Below are positions 1 through 11,837 of a stretch of 64,000 nt of DNA, in pieces. A program made the position numbers and the translations under genes. Numbering within the stretch: position 1 is the first letter of the stretch; every line of letters begins with the position of its first letter. Source of the DNA: Reticulascus tulasneorum (taxonomy: Eukaryota; Ascomycota; Sordariomycetes; Glomerellales; Reticulascaceae). A model generated the notes under the pieces. The model did no database searches. It was not told where the DNA came from and saw nothing but the letters and a program-made list of their open reading frames with translations. The stretch is taken from positions 2,480,001 through 2,544,000 of the forward strand of contig LSAX01000008.1 of assembly GCA_001557505.1 (NCBI GenBank), written 5' to 3'.

Positions 1-1223
1 CAGGGTTAGGTCGAGGACATCTTTGTTCATCATGGCAATAAGATAATTGTCTCTTCGCATTAGGCGGTTGGCGATATCGTGGGCATCAAGCCTCTCCTTA
101 GACTGACTCCCGAGCCATCGTCGTTGTGCTGCAGTCATATTTGTGGCGGTCCTAGGGTTCGCATCGCGCAGAGCCATGATCCGAGCGACAATATCCTGCC
201 ACGATACCGTCTGCATATCCTGCTCCGGGATATCGAGAAGGTGTACGTAGAAGCTCCGGATATGAGACAGCCGTCGAATATCCACCACAAACTGAACCGA
301 TTTCCAGATGAAGTAGAAGACGTACAGCCACAATCCCAGATTCCAGATGAATGGCATCTTCTTGGTGCATTGCGGGACAACCACCTCATGCAAGGTTTTA
401 CTTCGTGGTATCTTGGAATAGTCGACACATTGTGTAAGGAAGGTCAAAAATACTGCAAAAAACGTCGATTCCCTGCAGATTCGTCAGCTAAACCTCTCCG
501 CTCTAGAAATGATTGACATGGGGTGGCCTACACCAAGTGCAAAGCCCTTTCGCACATTATGCACCAGAACCCGCCCCCTTGAAAGTAATGGTAAACATCC
601 CTGATAAAGTTGTCCAGATTTGAGACGTTAACCCATCTCCAGAGAGCCTTCTCTCTTGGGCTGCCGGATACCACCCCACCAACAAAGGAGGTCGCCTGTG
701 ACTTATTTGACCCAAATGTATCGTCACGATGTAGCTTTTGTTGGTTTTGGGCCGTTTCCCACTGCCCCTGGGATCTTCTTGTAGATGGACCGGGAATCGC
801 TGCCTGCCGCGCAGAGGGGACGCGCTTTCGGCGTTGTCCGCTTTTCGTAGAGGTTTCAGCTTCGTGTGGCTCAACTAACAGAGATGCCGGAACGTCATTG
901 TCGCCATCATCATCCCGGAGCAGCCAACGGGATGAGGGCTCTCTCTGGGACTGGGCGTGGATGTTACCCTGGCTAGGTCCTCCCCTGCCCCCTTTATAGT
1001 TGGCCGTACTATCGACAGTAAGATGGCTGTCATCAGCGGCTAGACCCTCGGCGTGATCCAAGTCATAATCATGAAACTGCTCTTTTAAGTTCTCCTCGTC
1101 CAAGTTCATGCCAGCGTTATCTTCAACATCGTTATCGTCGTCGACGCCCCCTCTCAGCTCCTCGTAGAAGGACCTCGTACCCCTTGATGGCGGTGTAAGA
1201 CGCGAGAAGATGTTGGATGCCAT
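1..1223 (-). CDS. ATG9: Autophagy protein Atg9, N-terminal part (cut by left window edge)
   Basis: Atg9 is the multispanning lipid scramblase carried on vesicles that seed the phagophore. Exons on the minus strand are 532-1223 and 1-472, joined across a 59-bp intron (473-531, phase 2); the gene continues beyond position 1, so about 388 of an expected 850-950 residues are visible. The first ~200 residues are acidic, Ser-rich and disordered, as usual for fungal Atg9. The conserved core then starts (KALWRWVNVSNLDNF), followed by CERALHL, a first membrane segment around AVFLTFL, the CTKKM motif, a second membrane segment, and the typical WQDIVARIM...ANRLMRR stretch ending in DVLDLTL at the window edge. 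The start is the ATG at 1223 giving MASNIFSRL, a recognisable Atg9 N-terminus. It is divergent from COG6. Family assignment is firm; the C-terminal half is not visible. Confidence 0.95.
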
Positions 1224-2220
1224 AGCTGCGAGCAGGATTACACGTTGTGTGCGGGGAAGGCGAAGACCAAGGACTAATCGACCATAGCGAGGAGATAATG
1301 CCCAGCCGGGGACTCAGTGGCTTGCTTCCATATGAACTACGACGGCGTAGTGGATAGTGCAAGACGGCGGCGTTGGACAAACTATAAGCCAGTCAGAGTG
1401 TTATTCCACTTCTTGCGGTATCAGTCAAGGCCATAAATACAAAGCGCAGCTGGGCAGTAGACACCTGGCACTGAAAGAGGGAGGTCATCTGATGCCGGGT
1501 GCGATCATGTGGACAGCATCAGGAAGGTTGCGACCCTATCTACCTAGCAAACTAGCCTGCGCCGTAGAATGATATGGACCGGTGGATGTTCAACCAGATG
1601 AGAAGAAAACCGTAGACTCACAGATGCGCAAGGAGACGCTCTCAATACCAAATCTAGCGTTGGGTGGCCGATCGTCCGTAGGCAGCACTGTGTAGGACTG
1701 AAGTCCCGATTTCCTCATTGGGTGGCAGGTCCCCTACATATGACGTCCCAGGGCGGTGAAGCGAATTTGGCCGGATCTATTCCTGGTCACCGCCCAAGAG
1801 TGGAGCCACAATTTCATGAACCGCCCAGTCGGACACAACTATTCTCATAGTTATTAGTACATGATGAGTTCAAATACAGAATGCAACTCCTGCCAAATAA
1901 TCTGTACTAACAACCCAAAACACCAAGGTACTTCAAAGTGAATGAGGCGGCTAGCCCCTAAACACTGAAGTCAGTCCATATACTTGTGGATTTCATTACC
2001 TAATGGGGTGTCTTGCGTAAGTACCAGCTTACTAGAAAAGCGTGCGACCCATAGATGTCTATCCTGCCCTTTAATTCTAAGGCAAGCTATTATCAGGCGG
2101 CGACTGTCTGAGTAGAGAGGAGAGAGTGTTGGAAAGTCACAACTTAACATCATCGGCAACGATCATTTCCTCCGCCGCCATCGAGTCCAGTCAATCAGTT
2201 TCAGCACCAGGCGTGACAGG
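1224..2220. other. Divergent intergenic region between ATG9 and COG6
   Basis: About 1 kb separates the two start codons and must hold both promoters. Only short overlapping ORFs with no recognisable similarity occur here, and I see no RNA gene. Confidence 0.7.
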
Positions 2221-4388
2221 ATGGTTTCGAGCCCCCCTCCGCCTCTCAAGCGTTTACCATCCAGGGACATGTCGTACTCCGGGATCCCATCACCACAATC
2301 CCCTGCTACGCCCGGTTCACTGAGAGGGCTCAACCCGCTGTCATCTAAAGTCACCGCAGTCCTATCCACTTCGTATGCCGACACAGATTTTCGAGACGCA
2401 TTGTCTTTATTGGACGAGCGTGGAGTCAAGAACCATCCCGAAACGCGCCGTCAGCTGCGCCTTGATCTACAGAAAGAAGTAATCAGCAGCAATGGCGAAA
2501 TCATCACAGAGTTTGGACGAGTTGCTGAAGTGAGTACTCCCGTTCTCTGGCATGGATAAGTTAGTAATCGCAACATCAGCAACTCCGTCGAATAGGAGTC
2601 ACCGTCAATAAGTTAAATGAGAGCTACCAACAGATGAGAAATCGCATTGCAGCCGCTCACGAACAGATATCGCCTGTCCTAGATGAGGCTTCTGGGCTCA
2701 TGGCCCAAAGAGCTGAGGCCGACACGAAGCAACAACTCTTAAAAGCATTCCGCGACCACTTCGTCCTCTCTGATGACGATGTGGCATCCTTGACCTCAAC
2801 TGCAGAGCCCGTGGATGATCGTTTCTTCGTCGTCCTCGCCAGGGCGAAAAGAATAAGCAGGGATTGCGAGGTTTTATTGGGCTTTGAGAAGCAAACTCTC
2901 GGCCTCGAAATCATGGAACAGACATCAAAGAACCTAAATCTTGCATTCCAAAAGCTTTACAAGTGGGTTCAACGAGAGTTCAAGTCTCTGAATCTCGAGA
3001 ATCCGCAAATGAACTCGTCCATCCGCCATGCCATTCGAGTACTAGCCGAAAGACCATCGTTGTTCCAGAACTGTTTAGACTTCTTTGCTCAAGCGCGAGA
3101 GCGCATACTGTCGGATGCCTTCTACGTGGCATTGACTGGTACTTCATCGTCCGGCACCGAAGACCGATCTATCAAACCAATCGAAATGGCTGCGCATGAC
3201 CCGCTCAGGTATGTCGGAGATATGCTTGCTTGGATTCATTCTGCCACCGTGAGCGAGCGAGAAGCTCTTGAAATTCTCTTCATTTCAGACGGCGATGAGA
3301 TCGCAAAGGGCTTGCAAACGGGTCGAGCAAATGAGCTCTGGCAGCTCATGGCAGAAGACGATGAAGGAGTTATGTCAGACTTTGATGCGTTGAAGGCGTT
3401 GAATGACTTGGTTGATCGTGACGTATCTGGAGCCGCAAGAATTTTGCGGCAGAGAGTGGAGCAAGTGGTCCAATCCAACGAGGAAATCATACTGGCGTAC
3501 AAGGTCGCGAACCTCCTCGGATTCTATTGCTTTACATTTGCCAAACTCCTCGGTGGCCAGTCCGGTCTGCTCGAGTTGATAGCCAGCCTAGAATCAGAAG
3601 CCCTGCGACAATTCCGCTCCTTAGTGAGAGACCACATAGCAACTCTGCAAGGCGAATTTCAGCAAACGACGTCAGACTTAGGCCCTCCCGAGTTCCTTAT
3701 CGATGCTTTGAAGCAGCTGACTGCTATCATGAAGACCTATGAAACCTCTCTTGGGTCAACAGCCGACCGGGAAAGCGAGTTTCAGCCGGTCTTGATAGAA
3801 GCCTTCGAGCCATTTATGGCTGGATGCGAGAACATGGCGAGAGGAGTCGACTCGCCAGCCGCTGATATTTTCTTGATCAATTGCCTGCTTGCTGCCATAA
3901 ACACCTTGAAGCCGTTCGAGTTTACGCAAAGTAGAGTCCAACGCCTTCGGGACATGGTTGTCGAGCAATCGCAAAAACTTTCAGTAAGTCAGTATCTCTT
4001 CTTCCGCGAAGGTTCCGGCTTGCACGAAATGTTCGATGCCTTGGGAAGCGTCGACCGCAAGGACCCGAAGACACTGCGATCTCTCGCACCACTCCAGCCA
4101 GAGGCTCTGAGCCTGGCAAGGCAAATGTTGGATGACTTTCTGCCGTCGGCTCTCATGGATGCCATGGAGAATATGAAGCATCTACAGGATTCAACGCTGG
4201 CAGGCGAATTGACGGAAAGGGCAGCAGAGAAGTTCTGTACCGAGTTCGAGCATGTTGAAGAAATGCTCATCCTCGCAGATGAGGTTTCGGGGCAGGAATT
4301 AGACTCAGGTGAAGGCAATGAGGTTGCACCGTCACTTCGGGCCTTGTTTCCAAGGACTACGGGGGAGATTCGAGTACTACTATCGTAA
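2221..4388 (+). CDS. COG6: Conserved oligomeric Golgi complex subunit 6
   Basis: Cog6 is a lobe-B subunit of the COG tethering complex, which directs retrograde vesicles within the Golgi. Exons are 2221-2529 and 2580-4388 with a 50-bp phase-0 intron. Splicing restores the family's heptad-rich helix (GRVAE joined to [19 protein letters not shown]). The product is 705 residues, in the usual Cog6 range. A Pro/Ser-rich head of about 35 residues precedes the helical N-terminal domain ([13 protein letters not shown], then [11 protein letters not shown] and [14 protein letters not shown]). The rest is the alpha-helical C-terminal rod; it contains [19 protein letters not shown] and the conserved [16 protein letters not shown] short stretch around 3984-4012 resembles a 5' splice site, but the frame stays open and any intron would be too short, so I read through it. 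The start ATG is the first in frame. Confidence 0.93.
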
Positions 4389-5184
4389 CTGCCAATAAAA
4401 GTGCAAATCTTCTATCTCAATTCATGGTGGTCACATCTAGCACACTATTATTGAGTTCTGCAATGCGCTAGGAACGGAAATCGGTAGGGTCGGTTTGAAC
4501 CTGATCAGAGCCGCTGCCCCATCGCCGGATTCGGCTGAAAACTCTATTATAATTTGCGATTGTGCGTTGTCTAAGTGAGTCATCATCGTTGTATGGCAAC
4601 CGGCGACTCATTTATCGTAACTCCGAACATGAAATCAGACTTAGATGTAAGCGGCTGACGGCAACTTTCATCGCAATGCCCGCATGCATGTGCAAAGAAA
4701 CTCATGTGTCTCTCCCTATTTCACATACTTAATGAATAGGGTAGGTAGGTAGTTGGCGTGGCACAAAGCTTCAGGGTGTGTGTGTGTGTTTCAGTGCCGT
4801 GCATGCCGCTTTCGACTGCCCGATCCCAACGCCCAAATACTACCTAATTAGTCGATGCCTGGTACTTCGTACGGGAGTAATACAGAATCAATGTACCGAA
4901 AAATCAAAGTTCAATCGGTACACATGCGCCGGAGTATCCTTGGCATCTGCTAACCCCACTATACAGGGGGCTAACTACAGCTGGCGACGTCACTCGTCGG
5001 CCAGCCTTGTCTCTCCCACCAAAGACAACTTCAACAAAACAACAAAAGGCCGGTCAGTATAATCGAGCACCAGGAACCATATTCAGGACGAAGTCGACGA
5101 TATCTGCGTAGGAAGTGACCTGCTCACAAATCCTCGGATTCCCACAGACGCAGGGCCACTTACTATGTCCTCAACCTCGGTACC
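4389..5184. other. Intergenic region between COG6 and the AAA ATPase gene
   Basis: No convincing ORF. It contains a short TG microsatellite near 4777-4790 and a GTAGGTAGGTAG stretch near 4741; similar TAGGTAGG runs recur near 13,840 and 14,005. The right part is the promoter and leader of the AAA ATPase gene. Confidence 0.6.
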
Positions 5185-5233
5185 ATGTCTCGCATCGCCT
5201 CATTGCAAAAGACTTACGACGATAGCTACCTGA
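5165..5233 (+). promoter_or_regulatory. Overlapping upstream ORF at the AAA ATPase start
   Basis: An ATG at 5165 opens a 22-codon frame that runs past the main ATG (5185) in another frame and stops at 5233. If the transcript starts upstream of it, scanning ribosomes would meet this ATG first. Direct sequence observation; any regulatory effect is inference. Confidence 0.4.
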
Positions 5234-7741
5234 GATGCTCCACTGCGGTCTATTACGAAAGCCAGGTTTGTTTTAAATTCTTTGCACGATTATTGCTATT
5301 ACTAAAGCGCATCTATTATCAGGGCAATGAAGAAGAGGCTATGCGATGCTGGAAGCATGCACTCGACCAGATATACGACCACACCGGCAAGGCGATATTC
5401 AGTTATGTGCCCAAGTCGGAAACTGAGAAGGCTCTGATGGACTCTCTGCGCCAACTCGAACTTCAGTGCAAGGAGAGGATAGATTTGTTAGAAGCTTTGA
5501 GAATATCAAGGCATGTTGATCCTACATACCGCAGCTCCAGCTCGTCCAGCGGGCGGCCGACAGTTTCAAGCACTCAACTCGCACCCACACCCGGACACGA
5601 TAAAGGGTGGATCGGACAAGGGACCATTCCTGCCGTGACCTACCCGGAGCTCTCCAGGCCAGCTCTACCTCACCGGCCGTCCTTGCCAACAAGAACATCG
5701 TCAGAGCGGGCTGTTGTTGGTAGTAGCAATTCTTTTCTCAATGCAGGCACCACGCCCTCTCTTCCAGTTCTTCCTAATTCACCCCTTGGCGTTGAGAGAA
5801 AGGAAAAAAGTCTGAGATCATCTAGCCCAGAGAAGCATACCATGAGGACGACATTGCGGTCTACAAAATCCGGGGAGAAGTCTGCGAAACTCACGCGCAG
5901 GGCAGCGTCGAAACCTGATGGTCCAGGGGCTAGCAAAGCCGCCACTTTGGCCTGGAGTGCTCTTAGTTCAAAAGATCGAGTTCTAAGAGGGCTAGGCTCG
6001 GATTCTCAGCCTTCGTCATCTCAGCTCAATACTTACTCCTCTTCCGAACAGCTACGCAAACCATCTACTCCTTCGGGTATGCTTTGGGATACTCACACTA
6101 GAAGACTCGTTGCTTCTCGAGACTCCGATCCAGCCGCCAGTCCAGATGAGGCACGTGTTGTCCGGCATTCTGACGAGTATCCCTTCCCCAGACCGTCGCC
6201 ATTGTCTATTAGTGCTGCGTCCAGTGCTCTGAACACGCTTTCTGTCGCGGATTTATCCCCGGTAGATGTCACGCCGAGAAACGACGCGACTTCGCATCGA
6301 CGACACGTGCCTCTATCAGTGCCACCCTCTCGAACTTCGCGCTACGATCGACCAAGCGACCCTGAAGGCGAAGATTCGACAGAAAGGCGGAAGAGCACAT
6401 CCGATGCCCCGTTCCGGCGGAAGCCAGTAAGAGTACCTCCTAGACGGTTGGATGGATACTCAGCAAGCGGCCAGGAACAGGACAAACCCCTGAAATCGGA
6501 TCGCCAGGAGAGACAGCAAGGGGGGGAACATTCGTCGTCGAGTGTATCCAATGAGGAGCCCAAACCACCTGCACGACCACTGGATCGGGGACGAAAATCC
6601 AAACGAAAGGAGAACGCAATCATTGCCAGCCCACAAGTTGAGTCGTCGGAAGAATCCAATGGCGACATTGATTCACCCACTAAATCAGCCTGGCAAAAGA
6701 AAAAGTTGAGGATCCTGAAGAGTCTTCCATCTGGTGTAGATGAAACAGCGGCCAAGCAAATCCTGAATGAGATAGTTGTCCAAGGGGACGAGGTTCATTG
6801 GAGCGACGTCGCTGGGCTAGAGATAGCAAAAAATGCCCTGAGGGAAGCTGTGATTTATCCCTTCCTTCGTCCAGATCTCTTCATGGGACTTCGGGAGCCA
6901 GCAAGGGGAATGCTTCTCTTTGGGCCACCCGGAACCGGCAAGACTATGCTGGCTCGTGCGGTCGCAACAGAATCCCGTTCTACCTTCTTCTCGATTTCTG
7001 CGAGCAGTCTAACCAGCAAATATCTTGGAGAGTCAGAAAAGCTCGTGCGCGCCCTCTTCTCACTTGCAAAAGCACTTGCTCCTAGCATCATCTTTGTCGA
7101 CGAGATCGACTCTCTCTTGTCACACCGATCAGGGTCAGGAGAGCATGAGGCGACTCGGAGAATCAAGACAGAGTTTCTCATTCAATGGAGCGATTTGCAG
7201 CGTGCTGCCGCTGGTAGAGAAACCTGCGACAAAGACAGAGACCGAGGAGACCCAAACAGAGTATTGGTACTGGCTGCTACAAACTTGCCGTGGGCTATTG
7301 ATGAAGCAGCGCGGAGACGATTTGTACGACGCCAATACATACCGCTACCTGAGCCGGAGACCAGAGCTACTCAACTTAGAACGCTGTTGGGCCAGCAAAA
7401 ACATAGCCTTTCGGATGTTGACATTAACGAGTTGATTTCCTTAACCGAAGGTAAGTCTTCAACTAAACACAATCTTTCTATTTTTCGGATCAATTGCTTG
7501 ATGACTCATTTCACTCGTAGGCTTCTCTGGTTCGGATATCACAGCACTAGCAAAAGACGCAGCTATGGGTCCACTGCGCTCTCTAGGTGATGCACTGCTG
7601 CACATGACAATGGACCAGATTCGCCCTATTGAATTAAGGGATTTTCAGGCAAGTCTAGTCACAATTCGACCCAGTGTAAGCAAATCGGGTCTGAAAGAAT
7701 ATGAGGATTGGGCCAAGGAGTTTGGAGAAAGGGGTGGTTAG
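5185..7741 (+). CDS. AAA ATPase, spastin/katanin/Vps4 clade (Sap1/Yta6-like)
   Basis: Predicted 809-residue meiotic-clade AAA ATPase. Exons are 5185-5265, 5323-7450 and 7521-7741; introns are 57 and 70 bp. The first intron is a multiple of three with no stop, so it could be retained in frame, but its ends and the MIT-like helix continuity favour splicing. Residues 1-~85 form helices resembling an MIT domain (tetratricopeptide-like). Residues ~90-500 are a Ser/Pro/Arg-rich disordered linker. The ATPase domain has Walker A GPPGTGKT (561-568), Walker B IIFVDEID (616-623) and an arginine-finger region ARRRFVRR. Exon 3 supplies the sensor-2/Vps4-C-like end ([20 protein letters not shown]). Enzymes of this clade remodel microtubules or ESCRT-III; which substrate applies here cannot be told from sequence. 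It is convergent with the uS17m gene. Confidence 0.9.
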
Positions 7742-8118
7742 TTAGCTGCATCAGGATAACGTTGTCCCCTGTCTTCTTTATACTCTCGTCAAAGAGAGGC
7801 ATGAAGCTTGACGTTCGGTCTATACGCATCAACATGGGACTGGTAGGAAGATCAACAAGGTATGGCGTCGATACAATTTGGGGTGTTCTCGGACTTGATA
7901 TATACATATGTACCCCAATGAAATCGGATATCCGGCTGATAGGCTGATTGATACACCTCTAATGATACACCCCTAGCGTACAAGCTTGTGATCTGTGGCG
8001 ATATGCCCCCAATACTGGCCATTCATTCGCATTCCTTACTGTACATGTCTTTCTAGTGTACGAGCCGGCGTATATTGCCACGACACAGATGAGGGCATTA
8101 GGCACATGGCTGTCTGAT
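7742..8118. other. Convergent 3' intergenic region
   Basis: Lies between the stop codons of the AAA ATPase and the uS17m gene. It should hold both 3' UTRs; nothing else is recognised. Confidence 0.6.
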
Positions 8119-8658
8119 TTAATCCACGTCAACTGGGTCTGCCGAGCGCGGTTTTGCGATGTCTTCAGAGCGTTGCCGCGCCATCTTTTTACTCGGATGC
8201 ACGTGGCTCTCTTCCGCTTTTTGAACTGCTCTTCTCTCCTCCTTCTCCTGTCTCTTCTTCTCTCGAATTGCTATCCTCTCCTCCGCAGTAGGGATTGGCG
8301 GCCGCGCCTCGATCGGTGTTCCATAAGGAGCGATAATCTGCGTGACGACGTGTCTCTTATGCTGTGATGTCCTCCAGCCCGGGGTGATGGACACCACATC
8401 ACCAGTTCTGAGAGAATCATTCGGATCGTGGACGAGATAGTTCTTCGGCTTGGTAAACATCTAAAAAAAAGTCCCAATGTTAGCGATGGACCTTGCAAGC
8501 TGGGGCATGTCACGAGTTCACACCTTTTGAACTTTCGCATTCCATTTCTGGCCCCCTATGCGAACCTTTACGGTGTTCTGCATGAGTCCTGCGGAAACGA
8601 CTACGCCGCGAATCTCACGGAACACCTGTCGAGACGCAGCCAAAGCTGGGGAGGCCAT
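8119..8658 (-). CDS. mrps17: Mitochondrial small-subunit ribosomal protein uS17m
   Basis: OB-fold ribosomal protein that binds 12S/15S-type rRNA in the mitochondrial small subunit. Minus-strand exons are 8524-8658 and 8119-8460 with a 63-bp phase-0 intron whose acceptor lies in an A/T run. The product is 158 residues. The S17 core spans residues ~20-85: GLMQNTVKVRIGGQKWNAKV, then MFTKPKNYLVHDPNDSLRTGD, GDVVSITPG, and a basic loop with SQHKRHVV. Residues ~100-158 are a charged tail (AEERIAIREKKRQEKEERR) typical of fungal mitoribosomal extensions. The N-terminus (ASPALAASRQVFR) is basic and hydroxylated, consistent with an import signal. The start ATG at 8658 is the first that gives this leader. 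Confidence 0.92.
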
Positions 8659-10213
8659 TCCGGAGAATGTCGAGCGTTACTCCGTGGCTCGAGTTCCTCG
8701 GCAGTAGTTCGCAAACACCAACAACGCGAGGCAATGGTGGGAGCTTGCAGGTATCGCTGCAGGGAGGTTGAAATGGAGTCCTGGCACTGGGCAGCAGGAG
8801 GAAGCTGAATACGTAAGTAGGCGGATTTCGTCGAAGTCGTTGACACCTGGAGACCTTCAAAATTATTTCAGCCACGACGGGTGCTGATTGGCCCTAAGGA
8901 TAAAGCATCTCCCCGTGCCCACCCTGTGCACCAGCCACACCAAATATCACCACGAGTAGGTTTTTTCAAACAAACTGGAGCCAGACAAGGAGAGATGTCG
9001 CAAGTATGATGTTCGAGGGACATTTCGTCGCTACCACTACCTAGCCACAGAGGGTCCAGCAGAGCCGTGTAGCGGGACGACTCTTACACGTATCTCGTCT
9101 GTAAGTCTACATATTAGTTGACGGGTTTTTGCGAGCATTGCCGGTGCTCCTCAACTGGGACTGCCAATCAATCATGTAGTAAACAATCACAATTTGAGAA
9201 ACCCACAAACCTGTCGTGTAAGCCAAGCTGTTACTCGTCTTGGAAATTCACGGGCAATTGGGAAAGATTGTCTCCAAGCCATGGCTGGATATTCCGAACC
9301 GGCTCAAACGAAACGTTGTTGACTTGCCCAAGTCTACGAAGAAGTACCCCGCCGAACACACCCTTTTTATCGTCTCTTCAGTCTCGTTACTCTATTCTAC
9401 GAGATCTGCTATCCACTATCAAGCTCGTTTGCTCGGAGACTTGCTGACAGCTCGGGCTGCTTCAATGCTAAAATACCCTTAGTTTTGGTGGTCTTAATCG
9501 GCTTCCCAAACGGCCAACGTTCAGTGGTGGATAAGTGTTTGGGTTCAGCCTGCCCAATTGCGCTGAGCTCTCTCATATCGAAGGAGCATGAACATTCCAT
9601 GACAGATCTACTTCACCTAAAGCCCTGTAATACAGACATATTAGCCTCTGAGCACTCCACGGCTCGGCTTGTGGAAATTCCGACTGGCTAAGTTGCGCGG
9701 TCTCGGATGTTTCGAGATGGGGAGATCACACAACTCTCTACAATACTGCGTTTTCGGGATCTGTCTTTGAATTTCAAGCAGCCACATTGGAAAAAACCCG
9801 ATCACAGCGCCCCGATGTCTATGTTTGGAATGGTGTGATATTGTTCCCGCTGGATCAAGAAGGCAGCTGGCAACTGTACTGTCTGCGGTCTTTGATAGGG
9901 AGACTGTAATATCCCAGTATGGCCCAAGCTATCCTCAGCGTGCTTGCTTCTGTTCCTCCACAGGTTCGAATACAAACATGGAGCATCTAATTTTCTGGTC
10001 AACAAACTCATGTAACCCCCGGCTGGTCCACACAGTGGTTGTTTCCAAGCCAATTTTATGTACAATTAGTTCCTCTCGAAAATGGTCATCCCCTCAGTCA
10101 GAAAAAGAATGCCCGGCCATGTATGTAGCTATGAGTGCGATACGCCATCCAAAAAATAGTTTGGATACACATGCCGCACCACCTTGACCAACGCTCTACT
10201 ACACGAGTAGCGT
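8659..10213. other. Intergenic region, no recognised gene
   Basis: About 1.5 kb. Several ORFs of 60-120 codons exist (for example 9240-9482 and 9825-10187, plus strand), but most rely on non-ATG starts, overlap each other and match no family I know. A 'ggttcgaatac' near 9962 resembles a tRNA B box, but no cloverleaf can be folded around it. Confidence 0.5.
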
Positions 10214-11837
10214 TCACGCAACGAACTGACGTCGTGCCAGACGAGCAAGACGATTGTTCTATGACTTAATTAGCGGACTCTCCAGCAAGAGACATTGGAG
10301 AATATAGCTACCCCATTTGCTTGATTGGCAGCCGCACGTTGTGCAGCAGCCTCTTCCGCAATTCTTTGTCTGTCTGCTTCGACTCGGGCTCTCTCCTGCT
10401 CAACTGCAGATTGTTGAGCTTGTGCCCCGTTGCCCTGCTGAGCTTGGTCGTTTTGATTTGCGTTCTGGTTGCCGTTCTGATTTGCGTTCTGGCCATTGTT
10501 CTGGTTAGCATTCTGGTTTGCATTTTGGCCATTGTTCTGGTTTGCGTTCTGGCCATTGTTCTGATTTGCGTTCTGGCCATTGTTCTGGTTAGCATTCTGG
10601 CCATTGTTTTGGTTTGCATTCTGGCCGTTGTTCTGATTTGCGTTCTGGCCGTTGTTCTGGTCATTGTTCTGACCGTTGTTCTGGTCATTGTTCTGGCCAT
10701 TGTTCTGGCCATTGTTCTGGCCATTGTTCTGGCCATTGTTCTGGTTTGCGTTCTGGTCTGCGTTCTGGTCTGCGTTTTGTCCTAAGTCATCATTAGTCAA
10801 TTCCATGAGTAGGAGAAGGGTAGAAATCGCGCCATCTTGGTTGGCCTCACCCTGGTTGTTGTTGCCTGCATCCTGGGCTCCGTTTTGACCTGCATTGGCA
10901 TCCGCATTCTGATCCGCATTCTGATCCGCATCATCAGCGGCAGCCTCTTCGTCAACCAGAGCTCCGGCGCCGAGGTCTACCGCCTCTTGGGCTTGCTCGG
11001 CTGCATCTAGGCCACCCTCTCCATTGTTGGCAGCATCGTTGACATCAAAATCGTTTCCAACGACGGTGAACTTTGTGCAGTCGTCTTGCGCACCTCTCTG
11101 GGCAACAGGCATAATGACGGGCTGATGATTGGATCCGGAAGTGAGAGTGCAGACGCGGTAGTTTCCTGGTGGAAGGCCCCCAGTGACATCAGCAGCAAGT
11201 TGGCCTTGGCCATTTCCGGCATCGTTGATTCCCTTGAAAAAGGCGAATTGGGTCGGATCTGGCGGCGTCTGGGGGTTCAGGCTGCCGCCCAGGTCTTGCA
11301 CAGTGACGTGAGTGTGACCAATAATGAACCCTTGGCCGTTAAGTTTCTGAGGAGCACTGTAGTACGTCGCGAAAGCGTTGGTGAAAGCGCCTGGTTGAAG
11401 CCCAAGGACTTGAAGAATTATCTGGAAATCCTCGCCCGAGTTGATTGTATCACCATTCTTTGGGTTCAGTAAGATTGTCGAGATCATGTTGTCCTTGGCA
11501 GGAATATCGCCATGGGCTAATACCTGGTCAGTAATTGGCTGAGTTATCCCCTGCGGTCCAACTTACGAATGCCGTTGCACGATCCAGAAGTGATCTGAAG
11601 GCCATTGGTGAGCTCCTTTCCAGCGCAGAAGTTAATAAAGTTGTTTTGCGAGATATCTGACTCGACTTGTTCGTCCGAAGCTCCCAGAGCATCCTGTCCG
11701 TCGAAGAACGAGCCAGACTGGATGGCATTGGCTAGAAGAGTGGTGCCGTCGGCCCCCTGGTTGTTGTTGTTGTTATTGTTCTGAGCAAGAACCGCTGTAA
11801 CGAGAGCGGCAGCTCCAATAATGCTTCGAGACAGCAT
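10214..11837 (-). CDS. Secreted protein with Asn/Gln-rich repeat tail
   Basis: Unnamed fungal secreted protein. Exons on the minus strand are 11567-11837, 10312-11516 and (inferred) 10214-10258. A signal peptide is clear (MLSRSIIGAAALVTAVLA, then a run of Asn). Residues ~30-210 form a globular domain (DGTTLLANAIQSGSFFDGQ, FCAGKELTNGLQITSGSC, IIGHTHVTVQDLG, LPPGNYRVCTLT) of a type I recall as common in fungal secretomes, with no known function. An acidic Asp/Ala/Asn segment follows, then a long NQN/NGQ repeat and an Ala/Arg/Glu helix. The first 50-bp intron is solid. For the 3' end, either the frame reads through to a stop at 10270 (505 aa), or a 53-bp intron (10259-10311) is removed to give a basic end LARLARRQFVA (506 aa); I favour the latter slightly. 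Confidence 0.78.
10456..10783 (-). repeat. Tandem coding repeat encoding NQN/NGQ units
   Basis: Interleaved 12-18 bp units (ccattgttctgg / tttgcgttctgg on the plus strand) repeat about twenty times. They encode Asn-Gln-Asn and Asn-Gly-Gln steps in the secreted protein. The opposite strand carries long hydrophobic ORFs that are pure shadows of this repeat. Confidence 0.9.

Noticed and set aside
3984..4012. Possible intron in COG6 (GTAAGTCAG...)
   Set aside because: The stretch would be under 30 bp and the frame stays open through it with plausible helix sequence.
5266..5322. Reading through the first AAA ATPase intron (it is 57 bp with no stop)
   Set aside because: The insert would be hydrophobic ([12 protein letters not shown]) inside an MIT-like helix, while donor, acceptor and length fit an intron. 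Retention is possible but less likely.
9955..9980. tRNA B-box-like GGTTCGAATAC
   Set aside because: No A box at the right distance and no acceptor stem can be formed around it.
10321..10785. 154-codon plus-strand ORF with long Val/Leu/Ile/Cys repeats, like a membrane protein
   Set aside because: It is the antisense shadow of the NQN/NGQ coding repeat of the secreted protein and starts without family resemblance or promoter support.
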